This document shows, in pieces, positions 19,493 to 29,198 of a DNA stretch of 64,000 nt. The notes under the pieces are model-generated. The model worked only from the letters and a program-made list of their open reading frames with translations. It was not told the DNA's origin and did not search any database. Both the position numbers and the translations under genes were made by a program. Location of the stretch: the NCBI GenBank assembly GCA_963783085.1, contig CAWAMJ010000021.1, positions 153,658 through 217,657 of the forward strand. Reading direction: 5' to 3'. This stretch comes from CAVYUC01 sp963783085. GTDB lineage: Bacteria > Bacteroidota > Bacteroidia > Bacteroidales > Prolixibacteraceae. Each line of letters starts with the position of its first letter. Position 1 is the stretch's first letter.

Positions 19493-21147
19493 CAGAAACC
19501 AACTCTTTGAGTATCTCCGTAAACACGCAGCTTTGGGTGTTGTATAAATGCCCGGAACTGGTACGTTTTTCCAGCCTTTTTCAGATTCGGCTTTATACTG
19601 AAGTTTCCGGCTTCGCCAATAGTTGTCGTCGGACTTTCTTTCCATTGATCGGAGTATAGTTCTTCCACAAATCCGGCATACTCACGGTATTCGAAACCCG
19701 CTTCTAACTGCTGCACATCACCGGTTTTTACCACTTCGCCGTTGAAAACCAACTGCGCTGAATTGCCCTGTGAAATAATTTCAGCAGGTTTTGTCACAAC
19801 CACGGGCGGTTCGAGGGCCGGTTCGGCATTTGTAATTTTCAGCACCACCGGATTCGGCCATTTGTGGTTATTGTAAATACGCTGGGCACGAACACACGAC
19901 ACATGCAAACCATCATCCTGTTGTTCAAAATAAGTGGTAGCATCCGCTGTTGGCTGATATTCCACCAGTTTTCCCGACTGGCCCAATACGCTCACTTCCG
20001 AATTGGTATTAATTAGCACCGATTTTAGGGTAAACTCTTTTCGTGTACCCCGCTCCCAATCGGGAATTTTAGTTAAAAATGCATACAATGTTTTTTCCGT
20101 TGGTTTCCAGGTAAACCAGATATCCGCTTCGTGTGGTAAAATCCACGGCTCCACTTTTTCAATGGCTTCACAGTTAATAAAATTCCAGGCTGCTATTTCC
20201 CTGAGGTTGGCTTCCTGTTCACCGGGTAGTTCACCATCGGGTTTTGGCCCCACATTCAACAACAGGTTTCCACCTTTGGCCCTGGTTTCAATTAGAATTT
20301 CAATAAGCCGCGTGCCTGATTTATATTGTTCGTTGGTAGGTTTGTATGCCCATTGCGTTCCCATAGTGATGCATGACTCCCACGGAACATCGGAAGCAAC
20401 TCCCGGCAGGGTTTGCTCGGGTGTTTTTATGGCGCCGCGCGTTACAACAATGTCCGGCTGAAGCTCCCAAACTGTTTTTTTGCATTTTTCCAGCAACGGT
20501 CCCTCACCGCCGTCAAAAAAAATGATGTCGATGTCGCCGTATTGCGCCATCAATTCCATACACTGCAACTCCACGAGCTCGAGGTAGTCGTCCATAATTC
20601 TCTGCGGAATAGGTTCGGGGAACCGCCGGCGGATATCCAAATCATGCTCATTCAGAAAATGGAAATCTTCAGGTGAATAATAAAAACCTACTGCCAGTCC
20701 GGCTTTGCGGGTTGCCTCCACATATTGTGCAACCAAATCTTTTTCATACGGTGTATTGGTGATGTTAAAATCAGTGGTTTGGGTATCCCACATACAAAAA
20801 CCCGAATGATGTTTTGTAGTGAAAACGATGTATTTCATTCCCGCCAGTTTCGCAAGGTTTGCAATCTCTTCCGGATCATAATCTTTGGGGTTGAACGTTT
20901 TTGGCAGTTCGTTCACAAACCGGTTGATATAATCATCGGAAGCGCCGGCCATGGAATGGCTGATAACCACTCCCAGCTGGCTGTCGAAACTAAAATGAAT
21001 GAACATACCAAAACCAAGGTCTTTAAACCATTCCAGCCGCTCGGGTTTATTTAAATCCAGGGATTTCGGTTCTGCGTTTTCATTAATTTGTGCAATTGCA
21101 AACTGCGATGAGAAAAGAATTAAAAGAATGGTTGTAAGTTTTTTCAT
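19492..21147 (-). CDS. GH29 alpha-L-fucosidase
   Basis: 551 residues with a signal peptide (MKKLTTILLILFSSQFAIAQ). The GH29 barrel spans about 30-380: LGFGMFIHFSFDS (His51), the substrate-binding FTTKHHSGFCMWDT (His113/114), and the nucleophile Asp212 in IDIIFFDGGEG; GGNLLLNVGPKPDGELP is the characteristic C-terminal barrel segment. A beta-sandwich region follows. It probably removes fucose from host or algal glycans in the periplasm or outside. A single-gene unit on the minus strand facing a serine hydrolase. Confidence 0.92.
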   Translation of the reverse strand: MKKLTTILLILFSSQFAIAQINENAEPKSLDLNKPERLEWFKDLGFGMFIHFSFDSQLGVVISHSMAGASDDYINRFVNELPKTFNPKDYDPEEIANLAKLAGMKYIVFTTKHHSGFCMWDTQTTDFNITNTPYEKDLVAQYVEATRKAGLAVGFYYSPEDFHFLNEHDLDIRRRFPEPIPQRIMDDYLELVELQCMELMAQYGDIDIIFFDGGEGPLLEKCKKTVWELQPDIVVTRGAIKTPEQTLPGVASDVPWESCITMGTQWAYKPTNEQYKSGTRLIEILIETRAKGGNLLLNVGPKPDGELPGEQEANLREIAAWNFINCEAIEKVEPWILPHEADIWFTWKPTEKTLYAFLTKIPDWERGTRKEFTLKSVLINTNSEVSVLGQSGKLVEYQPTADATTYFEQQDDGLHVSCVRAQRIYNNHKWPNPVVLKITNAEPALEPPVVVTKPAEIISQGNSAQLVFNGEVVKTGDVQQLEAGFEYREYAGFVEELYSDQWKESPTTTIGEAGNFSIKPNLKKAGKTYQFRAFIQHPKLRVYGDTQRVGF

Positions 21148-21514
21148 GGTTCTGTTTTTAATGCTTTTGCAAGATAAAAACTTCTTTGGAAACTGTTTAT
21201 TTTTCTTTTTTAACTTTTTATTTTAAACCAATAATGAACTTAATTGTAATAGTCACCGCATCTAACTTTTTGAGTTATAACCTGCATTTTGTTTAATCAA
21301 AATACGTTTAAATTTAAACAAAAACAAAAACCGGCTGTTTATGCAATCAGTGAATTTTGAATAAATTATCATGAACAATGTGAAGCAAGCACAAACTTTT
21401 TAACAATAGTAAATTCACTGAAATGGTTAAAAAAGTTTATGCGAAAGCGAAGCAATCCTCTCCGGTACCCGGGATTTAAAATGTTGGAATTGCTTCATTT
21501 ACTAATTACAAATT
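21148..21514. other. divergent intergenic region, fucosidase/folE
   Basis: 367 bp, AT-rich, with no credible gene. It separates the leftward fucosidase from rightward folE and must carry both promoters. I could not identify a clear TAnnTTTG promoter with correct spacing. Confidence 0.5.
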
Positions 21515-22249
21515 ATGAAACAGATGAAAGACAGTATTATTTTAACAACGGTAAACGGCAATTTAAAAGTGAACGGCAACGGTCATTCCCACGGAGAAAA
21601 CGAACACGATGTAATTGGCAACAACCACGTTTGCACATCGGTTGAAACACCTTTGCGTAAAGATGCGTTTGATATATCCGATGAATTGAAAATGGAATTT
21701 ATTGAAGATAAATTCAGGGATATACTGGAAACAATGGGACTCGATTTGTCAGACGACAGTTTGCGCGGAACGCCTGGACGGGTAGCGAAAATGTTTGTAA
21801 CAGAGATCTTTTCGGGATTAAATCCAAAAAATAAACCGGCTGTGTCCGTTTTCGAAAATAAATTTAACTATGGCGAAATGCTGGTGGAAAAAAACATCAA
21901 TATGAATTCGACGTGCGAACATCACTTTCTGCCAATTTTCGGCAAAGCGCATGTGGCATATTTTCCCGGCAAACATGTAATTGGTTTGTCGAAAATAAAC
22001 CGTATTGTAGATTATTTTGCACGCCGTCCGCAAGTGCAGGAGCGGCTGACGGTTCAAATTGCAAATGAACTGAAAAAAATTTTGAATACAGAAGATGTGG
22101 CTGTAGTAATCGATGCCAGCCACATGTGCGTTTCCTCGCGCGGAATTCAGGACGAACGCAGCAGCACGGTAACCGCAGAATATTCCGGTAAATTTAAAGA
22201 CCGGGGAGTTCGCGAAGAGTTTTTAAAATACCTTGGTTTAAAGCTGTAA
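21515..22249 (+). CDS. folE: GTP cyclohydrolase I
   Basis: 244 residues; makes 7,8-dihydroneopterin triphosphate from GTP, the first step toward folate or pterins, in the cytoplasm. The FolE core covers about 55-244 with DSLRGTPGRVAKMF, zinc ligands C134 in NSTCEHHFLP and H203/C205 in ASHMCVSSRG, and GIQDERSSTVTAEYSGKF. The N-terminal ~50 residues are an extra stretch rich in Gly, Asn and His (NGNGHSHGENEHDV) absent from the core family. A second ATG nine bases later is an equally possible start. A small barrel protein follows 45 bp downstream. Confidence 0.95.
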   Translation: MKQMKDSIILTTVNGNLKVNGNGHSHGENEHDVIGNNHVCTSVETPLRKDAFDISDELKMEFIEDKFRDILETMGLDLSDDSLRGTPGRVAKMFVTEIFSGLNPKNKPAVSVFENKFNYGEMLVEKNINMNSTCEHHFLPIFGKAHVAYFPGKHVIGLSKINRIVDYFARRPQVQERLTVQIANELKKILNTEDVAVVIDASHMCVSSRGIQDERSSTVTAEYSGKFKDRGVREEFLKYLGLKL

Positions 22250-22294
22250 CACTTAATTTTACCTGACACAGTAAATCATTTCAAATCAAACCGC

Positions 22295-22780
22295 ATGAAA
22301 AGCAGGAACCAATTACTTGTTCTTTTAATTTTATTAATGTTGAATTTCGCTGCATTTGGGCAACAAGTTCACGAGGAAGGTCATAAATACCACATTGGAA
22401 TAGGGGCAAGCGCAACAAAACTATCCGACGAAACGGGTTTAAAGCCCGGCGTTCACCTGCATTTATTAAGAACCATCAGTGCCAGCGGGCGTTGGGGCGT
22501 TGGTGTAGGCTACGAAGGCGTAAAAGTGGAAAGCTGGCACAACGGGTTCAACCTGTTGCTGAACTACCGGCCGGTTGAATTTCTCTCTTTCAATCTCGGA
22601 CCGGGAATTGTTTCTGAAAAAACCGGTGACGGACGTGAATTTAAACCGGCAATTCATGCGGAAAGCGTTATCGAATTCGATGTCTGGAAAATTCATCTGG
22701 GACCGATGGCCGGAATCGGGCTCGATAAAGAACATAAACATATTTCTTTTGGAATTCATATGGGATTTGGAATTGAATAA
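22295..22780 (+). CDS. small outer-membrane beta-barrel-like protein
   Basis: 161 residues with a signal peptide (MKSRNQLLVLLILLMLNFAAFGQ). The mature part alternates strands (YHIGIGASATKLS, GRWGVGVGYEGVKVE, FLSFNLGPGIVSEK, WKIHLGPMAGIGL) and ends in ISFGIHMGFGIE, fitting an 8-strand barrel. It lies 45 bp after folE and may be cotranscribed. No known function. Confidence 0.65.
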   Translation: MKSRNQLLVLLILLMLNFAAFGQQVHEEGHKYHIGIGASATKLSDETGLKPGVHLHLLRTISASGRWGVGVGYEGVKVESWHNGFNLLLNYRPVEFLSFNLGPGIVSEKTGDGREFKPAIHAESVIEFDVWKIHLGPMAGIGLDKEHKHISFGIHMGFGIE

Positions 22781-23208
22781 GCCGGACTCAGTTTAATTTT
22801 TTGTGGAGCGAAAGCCGTTGGATTCGTCATGCCTCCTCAAACAGAAAGGGAAGGAAAGTATAAGGCCTTTAAATTCAACCTCCTTAACGTTGTCAGGCAG
22901 GCGCTGACAAGTTTATGCTTCGTTGGTTTTTTCCGGAACCTGACATCGTCGTAAGAGTTGACTTCTGCAATCTAAAATCGTTAATCGATGTTCTTCAATT
23001 AAGTAGAAAATCCAATGCACGTTAAACACATACCAAGGCAAAGATGAAGGCCTCCGGCAGAATATTGCAGAGATGGGAATTTTCAATCTTTTCATCTGGC
23101 AATCAATTTTATTTCTCCACAACTTTTTAATGTGAGCCATAAGCCGGTTATTTTAACAGAAAAGGAGCGCCTTTTGAACACTCCCTTCTTAAAATAATTA
23201 AACAGCAT
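22781..23208. other. 428-bp intergenic region without a supported gene
   Basis: It lies between a rightward barrel gene and the 3' end of the leftward M14 peptidase. A 75-codon leftward frame (22913-23140) has no signal, no recognisable domain and no good ribosome-binding site, so it is not called. The stretch is more GC-balanced than other intergenic regions here and may be a degraded or repeated element. Confidence 0.4.
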
Positions 23209-24927
23209 TTATAATCTTACAGACGTTTTCGTATTTTTTGCTTTTCGAGATTCATAGCTGAAAGTTATTTCTCCTTTCCCTTCAATCAAAAATTCGTATT
23301 CCACCTCGTCGTATCCCGGAACAGATAAAAATTGCGTCTCCGGCTTGTTGTCCTTATAATCAACTTTATCGAGACGAATATCGTTAATTTTTCCACCAGC
23401 AACAACTTTTCCGCCCGAAACTTTTAAAAGATCCGCTGAATAAAGTTTTGTTTTTACAGCATTGGCTGTCATCGATGGTAAGCCGTTTTTATTTTGCAAA
23501 CGAACACGCACCCGGTACAGGTTGTTGTCCATTTTTTTTACATCGAAAACGTTCATTTCAATTTCGGGTGTTTGGCTGGCCGCCAAAAGTACCACCGAAG
23601 CGTTCCGATGCGCCAGTTCGGGCAGCATAAACGGATGGGGCAGGCGTGAACTCATTTTTACCCAGCCGCCGATTTCAATTTCACCATACACCGGATGATT
23701 AAATGTTTCCCATTTTTTGTACAGCTCACCCTGTGCCAGGTTATCGTTGAATTTCATTTGTTCGCGGCTTCTTTCAGCGGCCGTTTCAGACTGCTGTTGC
23801 TGTTTTTCCGTCTTTTCCACATAAGTTTCCTGTTCACGCTGGAACAATTCCCCCACAAATGAATATGCCCCGTAAATAAAGAACAGGTGCGAACCGAAAT
23901 CACCGTAAGTGGAGTATAAATCATACGATGGCTGATAAACATAACCGGGTGTAATTTTTACCGCTTCTTTACCGACAACATCATACGCGGCAATGTCGGA
24001 AGTTGGGATTTGGATGGATTTTTCTGAAGGGACCCGCAACCACATTCCGCCATAATTATGAAATGAAAAACCGATAATGATATTCGGACGGGCGGCAACG
24101 TATTCGTTGATTGCTTTTAACCCTACTCCGGAAAGCGGAAAGTCGCCGGCGCCACTTTGCACATACGGCGGCATCCAGTCGTACCCCCAGTTTCGGTTCG
24201 GATCGAGATAACCTTCCGCATCTTCGTTCAGTTTTCCGTCGCCGTCGTTGTCGATTCCTTCTGACCCCAAAAGCGTGTATTTCCCTTTTTCTCCCGGTTT
24301 TACGCGAACCAAAATCCGCTCGTCTTCCGGGTCGGTTTTATATTCGCCAAACTCATCTTTTATGCGCATTTGCGTGATGCTGCCGTCTCCATCCAAATCA
24401 TCGGGAGGGTCTTCGTCGAACAAACCGTCGCCATCATCGTCTTTCGGAACGCGAATACTCCTGCTCGAATGCATGGTATTTGCATCTTCAAAAAAGTGGT
24501 AACGTCCGTCTACATTTACAACCGGAAGGATGTAATGTGCATTTCGATCCACCGCTTTGGTGATATTTTCATTTTCACCGTATTTGGTGAGCAGCATATT
24601 GGCATAATACAGGCAAACCTCGCCGGCCTGTATTTCATTTCCGTGAATATTACCGTCGACATAGACCCCGGGTTTGCTGAGTTCATCGCCGGTTTCCGGA
24701 TTGTTGATGGTAAGTGCGTAAATTTCGCGGCCTTCCTCGCTTTTTCCCACCAAATCGAGTGTCGTAAATTTCGGATAAGCATCGTGCAACACCTTAAGCG
24801 CCTGGTTTACTTCGTCGTAATTATAATAACGGTCGAAACGGAGCGGCACTTCAATTTTTCCTTTAACGGCTGAAAAACCTGTAATTGTTACTGAAAACAC
24901 TACTGCGAATAAAATTAATCGTTTCAT
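23209..24927 (-). CDS. M14 family zinc carboxypeptidase
   Basis: 572 residues from ATG 24927, preceded by an unusually strong ribosome-binding site ggaggttg. Signal peptide about 1-20. Zinc ligands H95 and E98 (GNIHGNE) and H290 (FSFHNYGG), with substrate-binding R245 in DPNRNW, are all present. Two Ca-binding-like inserts (DDDGDGLFDEDPPDDLDGDG and DNDGDGKLNED) lie at about 163-182 and 226-237. It probably trims C-terminal residues from peptides outside the cytoplasm. The start is 2 nt after the stop of the upstream M14 homologue, so the two are translationally coupled. Confidence 0.9.
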   Translation of the reverse strand: MKRLILFAVVFSVTITGFSAVKGKIEVPLRFDRYYNYDEVNQALKVLHDAYPKFTTLDLVGKSEEGREIYALTINNPETGDELSKPGVYVDGNIHGNEIQAGEVCLYYANMLLTKYGENENITKAVDRNAHYILPVVNVDGRYHFFEDANTMHSSRSIRVPKDDDGDGLFDEDPPDDLDGDGSITQMRIKDEFGEYKTDPEDERILVRVKPGEKGKYTLLGSEGIDNDGDGKLNEDAEGYLDPNRNWGYDWMPPYVQSGAGDFPLSGVGLKAINEYVAARPNIIIGFSFHNYGGMWLRVPSEKSIQIPTSDIAAYDVVGKEAVKITPGYVYQPSYDLYSTYGDFGSHLFFIYGAYSFVGELFQREQETYVEKTEKQQQQSETAAERSREQMKFNDNLAQGELYKKWETFNHPVYGEIEIGGWVKMSSRLPHPFMLPELAHRNASVVLLAASQTPEIEMNVFDVKKMDNNLYRVRVRLQNKNGLPSMTANAVKTKLYSADLLKVSGGKVVAGGKINDIRLDKVDYKDNKPETQFLSVPGYDEVEYEFLIEGKGEITFSYESRKAKNTKTSVRL

Positions 24928-24929
24928 AA

Positions 24930-26796
24930 TCAACCTCCAATTTTAATCTGTTGCACATCCGTTCCAAAAACTGCCGATTCTGTTTTGGCAGTGATTTCAG
25001 AACCTTTTTTGGCTTTCAGCAACCAGGTCAGTTTTTTTACCTGGTTTCCGCCAATAAAACCGAGCGGCGTGCGCGAAATTCCCTCCAGCAGTTCGATTTC
25101 GCCCTCCAGCAGCACAACCACCGGCGCAGGATGGCTGTTCCATTGCCCCATACCAATCGGGTAGGGCAGGTACCCCCTGTTTTCAACAAACAATTCGAGC
25201 TTGTATACGCCTGCACCTAAATCGGTTAGTTTATTTTCACCCAGTTTTATATCCGGCATTTTTTTCGAAAGTTGCAGTAACCATGGAAGTTGCGCATTCA
25301 ACAGCGAATCAATCCGCTCCGGTTTTGGCGTTGTTTCGAGGTAAGGAATAAAACCGCCGATTTCAACTTCTCCCAATTGCGGGTGCTGAATTTTCTGCCA
25401 TTCCACAAAACCTTTTCCGTTCCATTCTTTTTCCGACCAGGCCAGCAGCGCTTTTTCCTTTTCAATCAACTCAACTTTTAACTCTTTTTTCTTTTCTTTT
25501 TCCGCATCTTCTGCCTTCGTTTCTGCCTGTTTCTTTTCCTCAGCTTTCGCCGTTGCCTTCACCTTCGGCGCCGAAAAAAGCCGCATGCTAAATGACGGAA
25601 CGCCCAGGTGGTAATATGCCCAAAGTTCAAACGAACCGTCTTTTGCCGGTTCAGGATCCAAATTCTCAATGCTGAAATTTTCATTTTTTAAAAACGCTGC
25701 GTATTCTTTTGAAAACTGATTGTAAAATTTCAAATCATCTTCCTGCGGATTTACCGCTGTCCCCAATCTGAGCATTCCCGCCACCATCGACGAGGTAACA
25801 TCTGTGCCGGCAGGCATCTGTTCTTTAACCATTTCAATAACTTCTTCCATCGAATAAGTTTGGTTCGGATCAACCCCCAAATGCCCGTGCATAACGTCCC
25901 GGCAATTTTATCTTTTTCAGATCAGCCCCGCCTTTTCTTCCGCTTTCCGGCGGAACCAGGCAAAAATTGGAACTTCCCAGCGTAAATACCATGGCTATTT
26001 CAGGACGATCGTAAATGAAACGCAGTATGCCATATACTTCCGGCGTTTGTCCCGGCCACAAACCGGCTTCTTTTTTCTCTTTCGGGAAAAGGTGCGGAAA
26101 TGAAATCCCGGCGTTTATTCCGCCTTCTCCATCTTCATTGTACTGTTCATCGCCATCGTTGTCAATGCCTTCGGAATAAATTTTATATTCACCACGTTCG
26201 CCTTTTTTTGCATCGGCCTGAACCATCAACTGCGGATTGGTTTTGGAAATGATATATTTTCCTTCCAAATCTTTCACGCGTATTTGGGTAATCCATCCAT
26301 CGCCGTTTAAATCGTCGGGGCCGTCTTCACCGGAAAGTTCGTCCACATCGTCGTTTATATCGAAGTCGTTTACCGTGCGGTTGTATTTGACGTCGCTGAA
26401 GAAACCATCCGCTGCATCCGGATTTGGCAATGGCAGGATGTACCATTTTTTACCGGCGGTGTATGTGGAAGAATCAAGCAGCATTTTTGCAAAGCGCAAC
26501 GAACCTTCTGTAGCCAGCGGAATATTTCCTTCGAAATTGGCGCCCAGAAATATGGCGGGGGCATCCTGCAGGTTGCTCCCTATTTCCAGGACAGTCACCG
26601 GTTTTCCGCCGGGACTGGTGGCAATGGTGTGCAATTTCGTTTTTTCGGGATTTTCCTGATTCAATAATTTCAACATTTGTTGAACTTCGGCGCTGGTATG
26701 ATATTTTTTAAAAGAGAGTTCGCTTTGCGCATACGATACGCCTTCCGCTAAAAACAAAATAAACAGCACTGAAAATGTCAGTTGTTTTGCTATCAT
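24930..26796 (-). pseudogene. M14-like protein lacking zinc ligands, one frameshift
   Basis: About 620 residues in two frames (26796 to about 25878, then to 24930); signal peptide MIAKQLTFSVLFILFLAEG. It is a paralogue of the downstream M14 enzyme with the same Ca-like inserts (DDLNGDGWITQIRVK, EGIDNDGDEQYNED). Where the active enzyme has GNIHGNE it has ANFEGNI; where that has DPNRNW it has NAGISF; and FHNYGG is SSNFCL. All metal and Arg positions are lost, so it was probably a non-catalytic partner before the frameshift. The shift is at a run of five C (25874-25878 on the plus strand), a typical slippage or sequencing-error site. A Lys/Glu-rich linker lies in the second half. Confidence 0.85.
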
Positions 26797-26835
26797 TTTT
26801 CAAATTTTGGTTTTGGTTTCCGTTTTTCCGGCATT

Positions 26836-27612
26836 TCAAATCTGACTGAAATCTGCGGGAGTAAGAAATTTCCGTCTCACTTTGCTAACGGTATTTGCAT
26901 ATTCGTCTTTTACCCTCATTTTATTCCATTCGTCGCTTGAACTAAACTTCTGCCAATTGGAATCACGCTCTCCCATATTTTCAAACCACAACATATAGGT
27001 GAGGGCGGGCATGTATTTTCCTGCGAGCAATTTTCCGAAAAATACCGGATGAAGCCCTACTTTTTCGAAAAGCGGCAGTTCTTCCTGGTTGAACATCTTT
27101 ACTTTCCGGTAACCTGCATCTTCGTTATAGCTTTCGTAGGTTCGCAATTCGAACAAACCTCTGTTTTTGTCGGGAGTTTTCATTCTTGGAATCGCATCAA
27201 AAGCAGTCATTAGAAATGTGTCATAACGTTCATACACGGGATTTTCTGCGGGAATCTCAAAAAAGCTCCGCGCTGCGTTTGAAAATTGCGTATTTGTTTT
27301 CATTTCCATCACGGCATCGTAATAATCTGCCGGACTTGGATATGCATGCAGGAAGTACATTGTTGGTGGTTCTTCCATGCTGTACTCGTTAAATGCTCCA
27401 ACTTTGGCGCCGCGGGAATTTAGAAACGGAATCACAGCTTCCGTATAGTACTTTTTCATCTGGTTGCGGCTGCCTCCGCCGGTAAGCTGGTAAACGCGCA
27501 ATTCATAAAAATCACTTTCCGACCCAGGTACCTGGCCGGATGCGGATGTTCCTGCTGCCACCGTTGCACCGGCAGCCAAAACTGAACTTTTTAAAAACGA
27601 TCTTCTTTTCAT
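26836..27612 (-). CDS. Tat-exported NIPSNAP family protein
   Basis: 258 residues from ATG 27612, preceded by an aaggag ribosome-binding site. The N-terminus is a twin-arginine signal (MKRRSFLKSSVLAAGATVAAG). Two NIPSNAP-type ferredoxin-like domains follow, each opening with an ELR motif (FYELRVYQL about 40, LFELRTYES about 155). It is predicted periplasmic. Function of secreted NIPSNAP proteins is unknown; they are frequent near sugar-oxidation or hydrolase genes in Bacteroidota. It is 39 bp upstream of the M14 pair on the same strand. Confidence 0.88.
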   Translation of the reverse strand: MKRRSFLKSSVLAAGATVAAGTSASGQVPGSESDFYELRVYQLTGGGSRNQMKKYYTEAVIPFLNSRGAKVGAFNEYSMEEPPTMYFLHAYPSPADYYDAVMEMKTNTQFSNAARSFFEIPAENPVYERYDTFLMTAFDAIPRMKTPDKNRGLFELRTYESYNEDAGYRKVKMFNQEELPLFEKVGLHPVFFGKLLAGKYMPALTYMLWFENMGERDSNWQKFSSSDEWNKMRVKDEYANTVSKVRRKFLTPADFSQI

Positions 27613-27726
27613 CTCCTTGAATTTTAAATTATTAGTATTTGATGCCTGTCTGGCATTTGGGGTCAGACAGGGAATTCGCCATGAATAATCATTTTCAGCA
27701 AGTGACATATTTTGCCTCGACTCATT

Positions 27727-28248
27727 TCACTTTTTATCTGATTCCTTTGAAATTTCTTCGGGCTTTGTCATGCCCGGATAAAGTGATAATTTTTTGATTT
27801 CACTGGTATTGATTTCAATTAGTTCATCATCATCGCTTTCCGGCGTATCGCTGTAATATATATTGTACCAGGCATTCACAGGAATAAGCATTTTCATGTT
27901 TGTCCGGGGCGGAATCCGCACATCCAAAAAATCGCAGAAGTTTTCTTCGTCCCAGTACACATCCGTCAGCATATTGATATACATCGTATCTTTTGTCGGG
28001 TTTATTAATTTTAGTTTTTTGAAATTGTTGTCCGCCGGGTATAATCCCAGATTGACGTCGGCTACCACCAGCGTTACCACTGATACGAATGATAAACCTA
28101 TGTCAGTAAAGATGTTTCCCGAACGGTGCTTCTTCAAATCCTGCTGGCGCTCCCTGCTTTCTGCATCATAAATATATGTTATTGATTTACAGCCTTCTGT
28201 TATCAGGAAAAGTACCAGAAAAAACAGAATAAAACAGCGTTTAGACAT
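27727..28248 (-). CDS. lipoprotein of unknown function
   Basis: 173 residues from ATG 28248 (MSKRCFILFFLVLFLITEGC), a signal with a lipobox-like ITEGC, so it is probably a lipoprotein. The body includes a short hydrophobic stretch (IGLSFVSVVTLVVADV) and a beta-rich region (KLINPTKDTMYINMLTDVYWDEENFCDF). No family recognised. It lies about 115 bp upstream of the NIPSNAP gene on the same strand. Confidence 0.65.
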   Translation of the reverse strand: MSKRCFILFFLVLFLITEGCKSITYIYDAESRERQQDLKKHRSGNIFTDIGLSFVSVVTLVVADVNLGLYPADNNFKKLKLINPTKDTMYINMLTDVYWDEENFCDFLDVRIPPRTNMKMLIPVNAWYNIYYSDTPESDDDELIEINTSEIKKLSLYPGMTKPEEISKESDKK

Positions 28249-28610
28249 GGTTGTAGATTTAATTGCCAATATACTTAAATGATCTGAAACCGGCCTATGG
28301 TTCTATAAAAACAATTTAAATCGAAAGCAGAAAAGCTTAGCCAGGTGAATTAACAGCAAAAAAACAAATCGTCAGTTTGGCTTGTTTTAATTTCGTGTCG
28401 CGAGACATATTCATTTTAAAACACGCAAGTTTGAACAGCAAAATTGAAATAAGCGGAAAGTTAAATACTCGAATTTTGATTTTAACGTTTTTTAATTATC
28501 AGAATCGATTCGAACAGCGGTATAAACGGTTTTCGGCTGTTTTCAGAATTAAACATTAGCCGGAAACCAGTGGGAAAACAATTAATATTAAAACATTAAA
28601 ACAGAAACAA
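28249..28610. other. divergent intergenic region
   Basis: 362 bp, strongly AT-rich, between a leftward lipoprotein gene and a rightward barrel gene. A 60-codon rightward frame (28377-28559) has no supporting feature. It presumably carries both promoters. Confidence 0.5.
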
Positions 28611-29198
28611 ATGAAAAAATTAATTTTTAGTCTGCTCGTCCTTTTTATCGCTTCCACCGTAATTGCACAACCTACTTTCGATTTGGGGTTGAAAGCCGGA
28701 ATAAACAGCTCGAAAGTGAAATTAAACAGAGAAACTTTTGATTCTGAATCGATTGTTAAAATGCATGTTGGCGCTTTCGGCCGGGTTGGATGGGGACGGA
28801 TTTATGTGCAACCTGAAGCTTATTTCAGTGCAAAAGGCGGCGAAATTAAATCGAGCGCCCTGGAAACTGCTACACAATTCAACTTCAATTGCATTGATGT
28901 GCCAGTTTTACTTGGTGTGAAAGTAATTAAAGGCGGCGCGGCAAACCTCCGGGTGATGGCCGGACCGGTATTCAGTTTTATGACATCCAGCGATGTAGAC
29001 GGCGATAATTTTATCGATCCGCAGTATTACAAAGACAATTACTTCGGGTACCAATACGGCGTTGGCGTCGATTTTCTAAGTTTTTTCCTGGATGCCCGGA
29101 TGGAACATGGTTCAAATGATTTGTATTACTATCCCGGAGAAAACATCAGAGGAAAAGATCAGACTTTTATGCTGACATTGGGGTTCAAAATCCTTTAG
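28611..29198 (+). CDS. PorT-family outer-membrane beta-barrel protein
   Basis: 195 residues; signal peptide MKKLIFSLLVLFIASTVIAQ. The mature start FDLGLKAGINSSKVK and later strands (GRIYVQPEAYFSAKGG, CIDVPVLLGVKVIKGG, RVMAGPVFSFMTSSD, FGYQYGVGVDFLSFFLDAR, TFMLTLGFKIL) are typical of the OMP_b-brl_2/PorT family. Function unknown. It converges end-to-end with the formylglycine-generating-enzyme gene (stop codons adjoining). Confidence 0.88.
   Translation: MKKLIFSLLVLFIASTVIAQPTFDLGLKAGINSSKVKLNRETFDSESIVKMHVGAFGRVGWGRIYVQPEAYFSAKGGEIKSSALETATQFNFNCIDVPVLLGVKVIKGGAANLRVMAGPVFSFMTSSDVDGDNFIDPQYYKDNYFGYQYGVGVDFLSFFLDARMEHGSNDLYYYPGENIRGKDQTFMLTLGFKIL

Noticed and set aside
22913..23140. 75-codon leftward frame
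   Set aside because: No domain, no signal, no ribosome-binding site; listed only as part of the intergenic region.
28377..28559. 60-codon rightward frame upstream of the PorT-like gene
   Set aside because: AT-rich intergenic translation with no support.
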